Origin: Limosilactobacillus caviae
GTDB lineage: Bacteria > Bacillota > Bacilli > Lactobacillales > Lactobacillaceae
Length of the DNA: 64,000 nucleotides
Assembly: GCF_014635905.1 (NCBI RefSeq)
Contig: NZ_BMDS01000004.1
Coordinates: forward strand, 177,388 to 241,387
Direction of reading: 5' to 3'
This document shows positions 17,689 to 26,910 of the stretch, in pieces (within the stretch, counting starts at the first letter, position 1; each line of letters opens with the position of its first letter). The notes under the pieces are model-generated. The model was not told the DNA's origin. It was given only the letters and a program-made list of their open reading frames with translations, and searched no databases. The position numbers were made by a program, and so were the translations under genes.

Positions 17689-18996
17689 TTGATCGAACAA
17701 TTTCAAAAACACTTTGATGAAAAATATAAGCAACCGACAGCAATTCAAACTGCTGTTGCACCGGCATTACAAACCGACCAATCTGTCCTTGGAATAGCAC
17801 CAACTGGTTCAGGCAAGACCCTTGCTTTTACGTTACCGCTTTTGCCTAAGATTATGCCAGGCGAAGGAACCCAGCTATTGGTTCTTGCGCCTTCACAAGA
17901 ATTAGCGATTCAAACGACAAAAGTAATGCGTGAGTGGGCATCCTTAATTGGAGTTAGTGTTCAATCTTTGACAGGGGGTGCTAACTTACGCCGGCAGGTT
18001 ATGAAGCTTCATCAGCATCCTGATGTTGTTGTTGGGACACCAGGACGAGTTCTGCACATGCTTGATAATCATCATTTGAAACTTGGGCATTTAATGACGA
18101 TGGTGGTTGACGAAGCTGATGATATGCTTCAAGATGATACGCTTGCAGTAGTTGAAGATATTGAACGTGCGACGCCATTATCCGCTCAATTAGCATTCTT
18201 CTCTGCTACTAAGTCACCGGTTTTAGATGAATTAAATGTGATGTTTGGTCGGGACATTGAGGTTATCGATGTTCGTGATGAAGATACATCGCAGGGGCCG
18301 GTTGAACATGGTTATTTAAGTGCTCGGACCAATGCGCAAAAAGCGGCAACATTACGGCGATTAACCAGCATTAAGGACTTTCGTGCATTAGTATTTTTCA
18401 ATAGCACGCGTACGCTTAACTATGCAGCTAGTCGTCTTCGCCATGAACACATTCCCGTTGCAACGCTTGGTGGTAAGCAAAAACAAACGCAACGAGAAAA
18501 AGCAATGCGGATGTTTCGGAAACGCCAAATCAAGTTATTGTTAACTACTGATTTAGCAGCTCGGGGGATTGATATTCCTAAGCTACCAGCAATAATTAAT
18601 TTTGACTTGCCAACCGCCTTGAATACTTATATTCACCGCGTTGGCCGAACCGGACGGCAGGGTGAGCCGGGATTAGCGCTTAGTCTAGGTGATGATCATG
18701 ATATCCGTGACCTTAAGAAATTGCTCGCCGACAGCGATTATGAGCTAACAAAATTATATGTCGGTGATAATAAATTAACGAAGCAAAAGCCGGAAAAAGG
18801 GCAGCAAGTAGTTTCAATTAATAAACAAGCTAGTCGCCATTTGCAAAAAGAACAATTAACTGGTGAACCACGCTTGCAAAAGAAAATGGATAAGACGCTT
18901 AATGGCTTTTCAAAACCGAAAAAACGACGAAAAAAGAAGAACCGGAAAAACAAGGGGATTCGACTAAAACACCGTCGTCAAAATGGAGAAAATTAA
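17689..18996 (+). CDS. DEAD-box ATP-dependent RNA helicase
   Basis: 435 residues from TTG 17689, with AGGATGG just upstream overlapping the end of the previous gene. Motifs in order: QPTAIQTAVAPAL (Q motif), APTGSGKT (Walker A), GTPGRVLHML, VDEADDML (DEAD), FFSATKS (SAT), LLTTDLAARGIDIP and YIHRVGRTGRQGE (motif VI). A C-terminal tail of Lys/Arg (KPKKRRKKKNRKNKG) likely gives RNA binding. Shorter than CshA; probably acts in ribosome assembly or mRNA turnover. A long hairpin follows the stop codon. Confidence 0.93.
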   Translation: MIEQFQKHFDEKYKQPTAIQTAVAPALQTDQSVLGIAPTGSGKTLAFTLPLLPKIMPGEGTQLLVLAPSQELAIQTTKVMREWASLIGVSVQSLTGGANLRRQVMKLHQHPDVVVGTPGRVLHMLDNHHLKLGHLMTMVVDEADDMLQDDTLAVVEDIERATPLSAQLAFFSATKSPVLDELNVMFGRDIEVIDVRDEDTSQGPVEHGYLSARTNAQKAATLRRLTSIKDFRALVFFNSTRTLNYAASRLRHEHIPVATLGGKQKQTQREKAMRMFRKRQIKLLLTTDLAARGIDIPKLPAIINFDLPTALNTYIHRVGRTGRQGEPGLALSLGDDHDIRDLKKLLADSDYELTKLYVGDNKLTKQKPEKGQQVVSINKQASRHLQKEQLTGEPRLQKKMDKTLNGFSKPKKRRKKKNRKNKGIRLKHRRQNGEN

Positions 18997-19000
18997 AAAA

Positions 19001-19047
19001 GAATGATTATCGTCTTTACGAAGCGCTTCGTAAATGCGATAATATTC
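19001..19047 (+). terminator. terminator after the helicase gene
   Basis: Long imperfect stem (GAATGATTATCG / CGATAATATTC continued by TTTACGAAGC / GCTTCGTAAA), ending just before the tRNA gene. Confidence 0.6.
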
Positions 19048-19055
19048 TTTGACTT

Positions 19056-19128
19056 GGTCCTATAGTATAATTGGATAGTACATCCGCCTCCTAAGCGGTC
19101 GATTCCGGTTCAAATCCGGATGGGACCA
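19056..19128 (+). tRNA. tRNA-Arg (anticodon CCT)
   Basis: A 73-nt cloverleaf. The acceptor stem GGTCCTA pairs with TGGGACC, followed by discriminator A; the anticodon stem TCCGC/GCGGT encloses loop CTCCTAA with anticodon CCT, reading AGG codons. The T arm is TCCGG TTCAAAT CCGGA. The 3' CCA is not encoded. No integrated element or repeated attachment sequence is seen at its 3' end in this window. Confidence 0.93.
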
Positions 19129-19235
19129 TTAATTGCTGACGTGGTTGCTTTGTAGAGTGATTACGTCTTTTTTTATTGCAGAAAATTATAAAGTTTCTTA
19201 AACTGGGAGTATGACAGTAGAAAGGGGAGTGGAGG

Positions 19236-20357
19236 ATGCAACCGCCATATAAGGTTATGTTTTTATTCGGCACGCGGGCTGAGGTTTTGAAGTTGGCGCC
19301 AATTATTAACCTCATGCACCGTGATACCGAGACGTGGCAAACAGTGCTTGTTTCAACCGGGGATTCTCAGCTATTAAACGATACGTTAGCATACCTGAAT
19401 TTTAAGATTGATTTTAGTGTTGACGCATCTAATATCGCCAGCACCAATGAAGTTGAGTTATTAAGTCAGCTTTTGCATAATTTAAATAACGTTATTAATG
19501 CTGGACAGCCTGATATGATTCTTGTAGCTGGTGACGCGACAACGAGTTTAGCTGCCAGCTTGATTAGTTTTTATCATCATATCTCACTTGGGCACGTTGA
19601 GGCTGGTCTGCGTACTTATGAACGATATTCGCCTTTTCCAGATGAGATGCATCGCCGGCTTACTGATAACCTAGCTGACCTTTACTTTGCGCCGACTACA
19701 AGGGCACGGGATAATTTGTTACAGGAACATCATCCAGCTAAACGGATTTATGTCACTGGTAATACTTCAATTGATAATGTTAACCATACTCTACAAGGCG
19801 ATTTTACGCATCCTTTACTTCAGAAAATTCCAGAAGATCATCGCATTTTATTGATGACGATGCGTCGTAAAGATAATATGGGATCACCGATGAAACGGGT
19901 TTTCCATACGATGCGTGACATTGTAGAAACAAATAGTAATGTTGATTTGATATTTCCTATTTATCCTTATTCAGAAGAGGTATCGCTTGCCAATGAGATT
20001 TTAGGTGATCATGAACGAATTCATCTCATTGAGCCGTTAAATCATCATGATTTCTTAAATATTGCTGCAAGGAGTACGATTTTACTTACCGATTCAGGTG
20101 GTTTACAGGAAGAAGCGCCAGCATTGCATCGTCCGCTTTTACTCTTACGGGATGAGACAGAACGACAAGAAGCAGTTAGCCTTGGTGGGGTAAAGATTGT
20201 TGGGACAGACCCGACCACAATTCAACAAGCAGTTTTTGAATTGTTAAATGACGAAAAAAAGTATCGGCAGATGGAACAAGCAGAAGTACCATTCGGGGAT
20301 GGTCACGCCAGCGAGAAAATCCTTAAGATCATTGCAAAATATTTGCAGCTTAAATAA
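19236..20357 (+). CDS. wecB: UDP-N-acetylglucosamine 2-epimerase (non-hydrolysing)
   Basis: 373 residues after AAAGGGGAGTGGAGG. Begins VMFLFGTRAEVLKLAPIINLM (canonical GTRPExIKLAP; here Ala-Glu), with VAGDATTSLAASLISFYHHISLGHVEAGLRTYERYSPFPDE near residue 100 (the GHVEAGLRT signature in two pieces) and LLTDSGGLQEEAPALHRPLLLLRDETERQE near 290 (SGGxQEE). Converts UDP-GlcNAc to UDP-ManNAc, a precursor for wall teichoic acid linkage units and surface polysaccharides. The Pro-to-Ala change in the first motif is unusual. Followed by a strong hairpin; the polysaccharide genes begin 10 kb downstream. Confidence 0.92.
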   Translation: MQPPYKVMFLFGTRAEVLKLAPIINLMHRDTETWQTVLVSTGDSQLLNDTLAYLNFKIDFSVDASNIASTNEVELLSQLLHNLNNVINAGQPDMILVAGDATTSLAASLISFYHHISLGHVEAGLRTYERYSPFPDEMHRRLTDNLADLYFAPTTRARDNLLQEHHPAKRIYVTGNTSIDNVNHTLQGDFTHPLLQKIPEDHRILLMTMRRKDNMGSPMKRVFHTMRDIVETNSNVDLIFPIYPYSEEVSLANEILGDHERIHLIEPLNHHDFLNIAARSTILLTDSGGLQEEAPALHRPLLLLRDETERQEAVSLGGVKIVGTDPTTIQQAVFELLNDEKKYRQMEQAEVPFGDGHASEKILKIIAKYLQLK

Positions 20358-20375
20358 AAAGCTTTCATTATATAA

Positions 20376-20417
20376 AAATGGCATCTAGAGTCCAATACTG
20401 AACGCTAGATGCCATTT
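20376..20417. terminator. bidirectional terminator
   Basis: AAATGGCATCTAG / CTAGATGCCATTT, a perfect 13-bp stem between the epimerase gene and the convergent GtrA gene. Confidence 0.8.
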
Positions 20418-20426
20418 GTGCATACT

Positions 20427-20864
20427 CTATTTATCTGCAATGTCACGGTTATCTTTGAAAATTAACCACTTTGAGAAAACATAGTTAGCAATTACAACAA
20501 TTACGTTATCAATAAACTTAACGATAAATTGTTGGAAGGGAGTATCAAATTTAAGAACTTTAATACCAACGTAAGTAATAATTAAGTCAATTACCAATGT
20601 TAGTCCCCGATAGAAAAAGAAGCGTAAAATTTCAACGATAAAGTCACTTATGGTCGTATAATGTGAGCCGAATACCCAGACCTTATTAGTAAAATATGCA
20701 ACTAAAACGGATGCAAACCAAGCAATTACGGTAGAAAGCGCAACGTTCCAGTGTAACCCTGGACTTAGGATCTGGAATACTGCTAAGTTAACCACCGTTG
20801 TTACAACGCCCCAAAATAGGTAGGCGATGATTGACTTATACTTTTCCCATAAATCCTTAATCAT
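20427..20864 (-). CDS. GtrA-family membrane protein
   Basis: 145 residues with four hydrophobic helices. The pattern KSIIAYLFWGVVTTVVNLAVFQIL near residue 10 and TNKVWVFGSHY near 60, with a last segment ANYVFSKWLIF, is the GtrA signature (small proteins with N[KR]xWxF). GtrA proteins are thought to flip undecaprenyl-phosphate-linked sugars made by GtrB-type transferases, or to assist teichoic acid glycosylation. The start overlaps the end of the flavodoxin gene by 8 bases. Candidate GtrB partners in the window are the GT2 genes at 31445 and 56498. Confidence 0.9.
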   Translation of the reverse strand: MIKDLWEKYKSIIAYLFWGVVTTVVNLAVFQILSPGLHWNVALSTVIAWFASVLVAYFTNKVWVFGSHYTTISDFIVEILRFFFYRGLTLVIDLIITYVGIKVLKFDTPFQQFIVKFIDNVIVVIANYVFSKWLIFKDNRDIADK

Positions 20865-21315
20865 TAAGTTTAGCCGCCTTTTCTACTAATTGCTTAGCGA
20901 AAGCATCAAGTTTTTGAATATCTTCCTCGTCAGGTGCAAGGTTGACTTTAACATTTTCTGCGCCCTTAATTGCACCGGTTCTTGCGAGTGCATCGCCAAA
21001 TTTATCAACAGCAACACAGAAATCGTCGCCATAGAAAGTATCGCCTGAACCAGCGACTCCATAGACTTTACCTGCTAATTGTTCTTCTTGCAGGTCTTCG
21101 TAAAAGTCAAGGCCTTCTTCTGGTAATGCTCCTTCATCATAAGTATAAGGGCAGATCACACAAATATCAGCGTCTTCAAAGTCAGCTGGATCAGCCATGG
21201 TCATTTCAACTTCATCGACTTCCGCACCTAAATCTTCTAGTGCGTCCGTGATAATATCCGCAACGTCTTCATTATTACCAGTAATTGTTGCGTATACTAC
21301 AAGTGCTTTTGCCAT
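20857..21315 (-). CDS. flavodoxin
   Basis: 152 residues, start at 21315 behind TGGAGG. The N-terminal FMN phosphate loop reads ALVVYATITGNNEDVA (canonical T-x-T-G-N-T), followed by an acidic, typical flavodoxin body with VICPYTYDEGALPEE and YGVAGSGDTFYGDDFCVAVD near residue 85-105. A small cytosolic electron carrier. It leads a two-gene unit with GtrA (8-base overlap); the functional link, if any, is unclear. Confidence 0.93.
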   Translation of the reverse strand: MAKALVVYATITGNNEDVADIITDALEDLGAEVDEVEMTMADPADFEDADICVICPYTYDEGALPEEGLDFYEDLQEEQLAGKVYGVAGSGDTFYGDDFCVAVDKFGDALARTGAIKGAENVKVNLAPDEEDIQKLDAFAKQLVEKAAKLND

Positions 21316-21431
21316 TTTATAACCTCCATTTAATTCTTAACGTTCATATAGTATAGCACGGTTTACGATATCACGGCAGACAAGTGGTATACTATTAATG
21401 TTAGATTGTAAATAAGGAGCAGATTGCGAAA

Positions 21432-22286
21432 ATGATTAGTTTAAAATCACCTCGAGAAATCGATGCAATGGAAAAAGCTGGGGCAGCCTTAGCAGGAATG
21501 CACCTTGGCTTACGAAAAATTATTAAACCAGGCATCTCAAGCTGGAAAATTGAAGAATTCGCGCGGAAATACTTCAAAGCAGCTGGTGCTAAAGCAGAAC
21601 AGATTGGTTTTGAAGGCTACAAGTATGCTACTTGTGTCAGTGTTAATGATGAAATCTGCCATGGCTTTCCCCGCAAGAAGTTAATTTTAAAGAAGGGTGA
21701 CCTTGTTAAAGTAGATACTGTTGTCAGTGTTGATGGTGCTTTTAGTGATTCTTGCTGGTCCTATGCCGTTGGTGAAGTTTCCCCTGAAATCCAAAAATTA
21801 ATGGATGTAACCAAGAAGTCATTATTCATGGGAATCGACCAATGCATTCCTGGCAATCGGATTGGTGATATTGGTGCTGTTATCCAACATTACACAGAAG
21901 ATGAAAATGGGTACGGGGATGTCCGTGAATTCGTTGGCCATGGTATTCAACCAACAATGCATGAAGATCCAATGGTTCCGCATTATGGTGAGCATGGTCA
22001 AGGCATTCGGCTTCGTAATGGGATGACGATTACCGTGGAACCAATGATTAATACTGGTACTTGGGAAGCAGATACTAGTGATCCGAGCGGCTGGCTTGCA
22101 AAGACGGCTGATGGTGGTTGGAGCTGCCAATATGAACATACCTTGGTTATTACCAACGATGGTCCTAAGATTTTGACTTCTCAAGATCCAGAAGCAGATG
22201 CTGATTACATGTATGATGATAATTATGCTAAGTACCTTGAACATTACCGTGAGATTGCGGAAAAAGTGGCAAAACAGTTTGAATAA
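21432..22286 (+). CDS. map: type I methionine aminopeptidase
   Basis: 284 residues. Starts SLKSPREIDAMEKAGAALAGMHL, with CVSVNDEICHGFP near residue 75, the metal ligands VKVDTVVSVDGAFSDS (first Asp pair), FVGHGIQPTMHEDP (His) and TVEPMINTG (Glu), and CQYEHTLVIT (last Glu). Removes the initiator Met from new proteins. Slightly longer than typical (~250-265) because of a C-terminal extension (residues ~255-284), as seen in other lactobacilli. An extended -10 (TGGTATACT, 21385-21393) precedes it. Confidence 0.95.
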   Translation: MISLKSPREIDAMEKAGAALAGMHLGLRKIIKPGISSWKIEEFARKYFKAAGAKAEQIGFEGYKYATCVSVNDEICHGFPRKKLILKKGDLVKVDTVVSVDGAFSDSCWSYAVGEVSPEIQKLMDVTKKSLFMGIDQCIPGNRIGDIGAVIQHYTEDENGYGDVREFVGHGIQPTMHEDPMVPHYGEHGQGIRLRNGMTITVEPMINTGTWEADTSDPSGWLAKTADGGWSCQYEHTLVITNDGPKILTSQDPEADADYMYDDNYAKYLEHYREIAEKVAKQFE

Positions 22287-22297
22287 TTTAAATTAAC

Positions 22298-22337
22298 AAA
22301 AGGGTTAGGAAACTACTATTGGTCTTCTAACCCTTTT
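22298..22337. terminator. bidirectional terminator between map and the aminotransferase gene
   Basis: AAAAGGGTTAG / CTAACCCTTTT stem between convergent genes, with T runs on both strands. Confidence 0.85.
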
Positions 22338-22345
22338 ATTAATAC

Positions 22346-23467
22346 TTAGTCATATTGGTGCATGTATTTTGAAAGACGCTTCAATCCTTCTTTTAGTGTT
22401 GCTTCAGGAGCACAGTAACCAAGGCGAACATGCTCAGGAGTATCAAAGGCGGTTCCCGGAACTAAGAGAACTCCCTCATCGTGTAGGAGATTCTCACAGA
22501 AAGTATGAATATCAACGGGAACATCAAGCTTAGGGAAAGAAGTTGAGACCGCTTGTGGCATAACAACGCTTGCACGGTCTTCATGTTCAACCCAATCCCT
22601 GTAAATTGCGAGGTTGCCAAGAACTAGCTTTCGGTTGCGGGCCAGGACTTGGTCGCGGTGACGGAGAACATAAGTAGCGAGCTGGTCGTTAAATACCCCG
22701 CCGCAAATCATTGTATAATCACGGAACTTGCGGAAAAGCTCTGCTAATTCAGCGTTAGTGGCTGTCCAACCAATTCGCACGCCAGGAACGGAATAGGTCT
22801 TAGAAAGCGAATTAGTTGAAATTCCTTTATCATAAAGATCAATGATTGGTGTGAACTTTTCTGGGTGGTCAAGTGGTAAGTAGACTTCATCGACTAAAAT
22901 ATAAGCACCGACAGACTTAGCAATATCGACAACCTGCTCAAGAAATTCCTTATCAAGAACAGTCCCGGTTGGATTATTGGCATTGTTTAGACAGATCATC
23001 TTAGTGGTTGGTTTAATGAGCTTCTTTAGTTCTTCAATTCGAGGGTACCAATCATCCTCTTCATGAATATGCCAGTAGTCAACATCAGCGCCCAATGACT
23101 TTGGAATATCATACAATTGCTGATAGGAAGGGTACTCTGCGATTACATGGTCGCCAGGATTAATGAGGGCATAAAGGGCTAAGATATTGGCACCGGTTGC
23201 CCCATTAGTCTGTAAGACGTTTTCCGGGTCAACATGTTGATAAAGTTTGGCAACTTCTTTCTTGAACTCCGGTGATCCTTCAATCCAGCCATAATTCATT
23301 TGCTGCTTATCGAGCATCTCATAAAATTCTTGGCCATTATTTCCGTCAAGATTTAATAAATCATGCATACTAAGAGAAGCAATTGTACTTTGTGAGATAT
23401 CATAAGTTGCACTTTTTTCCCATTTGTTTAACCATGCTTCAACGCCAAAATGTGCTATTTCAACCAT
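22346..23467 (-). CDS. PLP-dependent class I/II aminotransferase
   Basis: 373 residues, start at 23467 behind AAGGAGGA. Fold-type I motifs: TNGATGANILALYALINPGDHVIAE near residue 85, CLNNANNPTGTVLD near 160 (the NxxNPTG motif), ILVDEVYLPLD near 190 (Asp contacting the PLP ring), and STNSLSKTYSVPGVRIGW near 215-235 (Schiff-base Lys in SLSKTY). The substrate is not clear. It is 14 bases downstream of the APC transporter gene on the same strand, so the pair probably imports and transaminates an amino acid. Confidence 0.9.
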   Translation of the reverse strand: MVEIAHFGVEAWLNKWEKSATYDISQSTIASLSMHDLLNLDGNNGQEFYEMLDKQQMNYGWIEGSPEFKKEVAKLYQHVDPENVLQTNGATGANILALYALINPGDHVIAEYPSYQQLYDIPKSLGADVDYWHIHEEDDWYPRIEELKKLIKPTTKMICLNNANNPTGTVLDKEFLEQVVDIAKSVGAYILVDEVYLPLDHPEKFTPIIDLYDKGISTNSLSKTYSVPGVRIGWTATNAELAELFRKFRDYTMICGGVFNDQLATYVLRHRDQVLARNRKLVLGNLAIYRDWVEHEDRASVVMPQAVSTSFPKLDVPVDIHTFCENLLHDEGVLLVPGTAFDTPEHVRLGYCAPEATLKEGLKRLSKYMHQYD

Positions 23468-23480
23468 TTTTGTGTCCTCC

Positions 23481-24902
23481 TTAATTAATCGAAATTGTGC
23501 CGTTAATAACCAATACTAAGGAAATTACAGCAAAGATTGCGATAATTCCCATTGCCCACTTTTCCTTTTTGGAAATTACGTGGTTGAATTCTTTACATGC
23601 TTGGATATAGAAGAAAAAGCCAGGAATGAATCCAACTGAAACGACCATTACTTCTTTCCACCCTGAAAGAACCATTGCCATCAATTCAAAGAGGGTCGCA
23701 ATTAAACCAATAATGAACTGACCCCATTCTTGGTGTTGCCAACTGTACATCATTTGATAGATTCCGACGAGTAGGTAACAGATCAAAATTGCTGCAGTAC
23801 ACAAGGTGTAGGCGAAGTTGTAAGCATATGATGTGAACAGTAACGAAAAGAGGAAAATTGATTGCAAAATTCCCGTGATAACCAAAGCACGAGTTGGTGC
23901 CTTTTTATCGTTTACTTCACCCCATGATGTTGGAAGGGTTTGATCGTCTGCCATTAGCATTAGTGATTCAGCTGGAAGCATTGTCCATGAAAGCCAGGAG
24001 ACTAATACAGAAATAATTAAACCAATACTAATGAGGGCTGCACCCCATGTTCCGACAAGGTGTTGCATGATGGCACCAAGGACAGGTTGTCCGCCAGCCG
24101 CTAACTGGGCCCGCGTCATGACTCCATATGGCAAAATTGAAACGACAATGTAGATAACAAGCAAGCTAATTAGACCAAAGATTGAAGCTCGTTCAGCATC
24201 GGTCCGTGTTTTAGCCCGGCTGGAAAGAACTGAGGCACCTTCAACCCCGACGAATAGCCACATCATTACCATAATGGAGGCTTTTATTTGGTCAAAGATT
24301 GAGCCGGTTTCAACTTTTGATCCTAGGTTTTCTGTCACATTACCCCAAAAGTCAGCCGTAAAGATTCCGGCCTTAAAACCGAGAATGACACAAATAACAA
24401 AAACAACTAAGGGGATGATTTTACAGATTGTTCCGATTGAATTAATGAAGGCAGCTGATTCAATCCCACGGTTAACTAAAAATGTTAAGAACCACGTTAA
24501 AATAATTGCAACAATAATTGAGAATAAGTTCTGTCCATTTGTAAATAAACGTGGGAAAAATGTCCCCAGGGCACTCATCGTAATCGTAGCAAAAGCAATA
24601 TTACCAAGCCACGCGGAAAGCCAGTAAGCCCATCCGGAGATAAACTCACCTAATGGGCCAAATGCGGCAGCTGCATAGCTAAAAATACCTGAATCAAGGT
24701 CTGGCCGCTTTTGGGATAGGTTTGTTAGCGATAAGACTAGGGTTAAAACACCAATACCAACAATTACCCATGCAACCATCGCTGGTCCGGGAGCGGCCGC
24801 ACTAGCTAAATCACTCGTTATTCCAAATACTCCGGAACCAATTGTTGAGCCGACAATCAAAAGGGTTAGTTCCATTGTATTAATACCTTTTTTCTCACTC
24901 AT
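23481..24902 (-). CDS. APC-superfamily amino acid permease (basic amino acid/polyamine antiporter type)
   Basis: 473 residues, start at 24902 behind GAGGTGGAG. About twelve transmembrane helices; the first holds the substrate-backbone motif LLIVGSTIGSGVFGI, and MWLFVGVEGASVLSSRAK near residue 215 is the conserved helix 6 of arginine/ornithine-type (ArcD/LysI, APA family) exchangers. The likely role is uptake or exchange of an amino acid used by the downstream aminotransferase; specificity cannot be read from sequence alone. Confidence 0.87.
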   Translation of the reverse strand: MSEKKGINTMELTLLIVGSTIGSGVFGITSDLASAAAPGPAMVAWVIVGIGVLTLVLSLTNLSQKRPDLDSGIFSYAAAAFGPLGEFISGWAYWLSAWLGNIAFATITMSALGTFFPRLFTNGQNLFSIIVAIILTWFLTFLVNRGIESAAFINSIGTICKIIPLVVFVICVILGFKAGIFTADFWGNVTENLGSKVETGSIFDQIKASIMVMMWLFVGVEGASVLSSRAKTRTDAERASIFGLISLLVIYIVVSILPYGVMTRAQLAAGGQPVLGAIMQHLVGTWGAALISIGLIISVLVSWLSWTMLPAESLMLMADDQTLPTSWGEVNDKKAPTRALVITGILQSIFLFSLLFTSYAYNFAYTLCTAAILICYLLVGIYQMMYSWQHQEWGQFIIGLIATLFELMAMVLSGWKEVMVVSVGFIPGFFFYIQACKEFNHVISKKEKWAMGIIAIFAVISLVLVINGTISIN

Positions 24903-25219
24903 TTACTCCACCTCACAATCATATATTAGAGTGAAAAAATCACGGCTTAATTATATCAATGCTAGAAAACGCTATCAATACTATTAAGGTTAAATGTGAA
25001 ATTAATTATTAATTGGTAAAAAGGGCATACATCATTTACCGTTAAATATACAAATGTGCAAATAAATTCGTGAAAAATAGCATAAAAATACAATAAATGG
25101 TATGAATGTAATGTGAAATTTTGTAAAAGCCTTTTCTTTTTTTTAAAGACGACTATACTAATAATTATTAAATAGTTTCTTATTTTTATTTAAGAATTTT
25201 AAGCTTTGGAGGCATTATT
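24903..25219. promoter_or_regulatory. 317-bp divergent intergenic region
   Basis: No gene is seen here. The stretch is very AT-rich and separates divergent APC transporter genes, so it must hold both promoters. On the plus strand TATACT at 25154-25159 is a candidate -10 for yjeM, lying just after a T run (25132-25144). A TTG start with TGGAGG at 25207-25212 follows. No riboswitch or T-box structure is recognised. Confidence 0.4.
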
Positions 25220-26725
25220 TTGGACGAACAGAGTGGTAATAAGAAAATGATTACTACCTTTGGACTAGTGACGATGATCATTACCGCCATTTTTGGCTTT
25301 GGGAATGTTTCAAACGCCTACTTGCAAATGGGCTATGGTAGTATTATTTGGTATGCACTGGCAGGGATTTGTTTCTTCTTTCCCTGTGGTTTAATGATGG
25401 CAGAATATGGTTCAACTTTTAAGGACGCTAAAGGTGGGATTTATTCCTGGCTTGCCGGTTCAGTTGGCGAACGGATTGCCTTTGTCGGTACTTTCGTATG
25501 GCTTGCGTCCTGGATCGTGTGGATGGTGTCAACTGCTTCACGGATTTGGATTACTTTTTCTGCATTGCTTTTTGGTAAAGATACGACCCAGCAATGGCAT
25601 GCATTTGGACTGACATCTACTCAATTGATTGGGGTGTTAGGAATTATTTTAATTCTTGGCGCAACCTGGTGTAGTTCACGGGGAATGACAGCAATCGCCA
25701 AAGTTGGTTCACTTGGTGGAATCTTTACAATTGTTGTTAATGTTATCTTTGTAATTGTCAGCATTATCGTTTTAATCGCTGATAAGGGGATTTTAAAGCA
25801 GCCGATTCATGGCGCTTCAACTTTTATTACTTCGCCTAATCCACAATTCCAAACACCAATTGCTATTATTTCATTTGTTGTTTATGCTATTTTTGCTTAT
25901 GGTGGAATGGAATCATTGGGTTCAGTTACGGATAGTATGAGAAACCCTGAACGGACATTCCCACGGGGATTAATTATTGCAAGTATCTTTACAATTGGTA
26001 CCTATGTCTTAATGATTTTCATGCTCGGCTGGTCAGTCAATTACCAACAAACTTTGACTAAGAGTAGTGTTAACCTTGGTAACGTTACTTACGTTGTCTT
26101 TAATCAATTAGGGGTTACCATGGGTGAATCACTTGGCTGGTCTCACAGCGCGGCCCTAACATTTGGGGTCGTTATGACGCGGATCGTTGCTTTTGCACAA
26201 ACGTTAGGATTCTTGGGTGCATTGTTCATCTTGCTTTATTCCCCAATTAAAGCTTTCATTCTTGGTTCAAACCCTAACTTATGGCCAAAGAAACTGACAA
26301 AGCTCAATAAGGCGGGGATGCCTGCTAATGCGATGTGGCTACAGGCTACCATTGTCTGTGTAATTGTCTTCCTTGTTGCCTTTGGGGGTAATGCAGCCCA
26401 ACAGTTTTACTTGATTTTGACGGATATGGCGAATGTTTCGACTTGTTTCCCATACATCTTCTTAATCGGGGCATTCCCATTCTTTAAGGCTAAGAAAGAT
26501 CTTAATAGACCATTTGTTGTCTTTAAGAACCGCTTTTGGACAAATGTTTTAGTTTGTTTTGTTGAATTAATCTTGATTGTTGGGATTGTCTTCACATTCG
26601 TTCAACCATTGATGGACAAAGATTATCAAACAGCATTCTGGACACTTGCCGGACCAATCTTCTTCGCCATTGTTGCGCTGGTCTTCTACCAAATTTCGGC
26701 TAAGCGTAATCATGTTGAAGAATAA
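25220..26725 (+). CDS. yjeM: YjeM-type APC amino acid transporter (glutamate/GABA antiporter family)
   Basis: 501 residues from TTG 25220, 7 bases after TGGAGG. About twelve to thirteen helices. The text GLVTMIITAIFGFGNVSNAYLQMGY, LMMAEYGSTFKDAKGGIYSWLAGSVGERIAFVGTFVWLASWIVWMVS closely follows E. coli YjeM (which reads MAEYGSAFKKEKGGIYSWMAKSVG in the same place). The transported substrate of YjeM is not established. It is divergent from the other APC gene and ends in its own terminator. Confidence 0.85.
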   Translation: MDEQSGNKKMITTFGLVTMIITAIFGFGNVSNAYLQMGYGSIIWYALAGICFFFPCGLMMAEYGSTFKDAKGGIYSWLAGSVGERIAFVGTFVWLASWIVWMVSTASRIWITFSALLFGKDTTQQWHAFGLTSTQLIGVLGIILILGATWCSSRGMTAIAKVGSLGGIFTIVVNVIFVIVSIIVLIADKGILKQPIHGASTFITSPNPQFQTPIAIISFVVYAIFAYGGMESLGSVTDSMRNPERTFPRGLIIASIFTIGTYVLMIFMLGWSVNYQQTLTKSSVNLGNVTYVVFNQLGVTMGESLGWSHSAALTFGVVMTRIVAFAQTLGFLGALFILLYSPIKAFILGSNPNLWPKKLTKLNKAGMPANAMWLQATIVCVIVFLVAFGGNAAQQFYLILTDMANVSTCFPYIFLIGAFPFFKAKKDLNRPFVVFKNRFWTNVLVCFVELILIVGIVFTFVQPLMDKDYQTAFWTLAGPIFFAIVALVFYQISAKRNHVEE

Positions 26726-26742
26726 CAATTAATAATGATATA

Positions 26743-26789
26743 AAAAATCCTCTAGTCAGTGGTATATAGCCATTGGTTAGGGGATTTTT
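26743..26789 (+). terminator. terminator after yjeM
   Basis: AAAAATCCTCTA..CAGTGG paired with CCATTG..TTAGGGGATTTTT, a long stem with a terminal T run. Confidence 0.8.
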
Positions 26790-26860
26790 GGGTATTCCTT
26801 ATGATAAAATAAGATGCAAAAGATAATTGATTTTGTGTTTTCAGTATGAAATGTCGAGTG

Positions 26861-26874
26861 TTGCAAATTTGCAA
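26861..26874. promoter_or_regulatory. perfect 14-bp palindrome upstream of the DUF1828 cassette, candidate operator
   Basis: TTGCAAATTTGCAA is fully self-complementary and sits 6 bases before a -10-like TATGAT (26880-26885), 36 bases before the first gene of the cassette. A repressor bound here would cover the -35/spacer region, consistent with autoregulation. Confidence 0.5.
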
Positions 26875-26910
26875 GATAGTATGATCCCTTTAATGAAAGG
26901 ATAGAAACGA

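Noticed and set aside
19056..19128. tRNA-Arg as an integration site
   Set aside because: No integrase gene and no repeated 3' tRNA fragment is seen downstream.
19091..19315. Minus-strand open frame overlapping the tRNA-Arg gene
   Set aside because: It runs through the tRNA and the start of the epimerase gene with no ribosome site or family resemblance.
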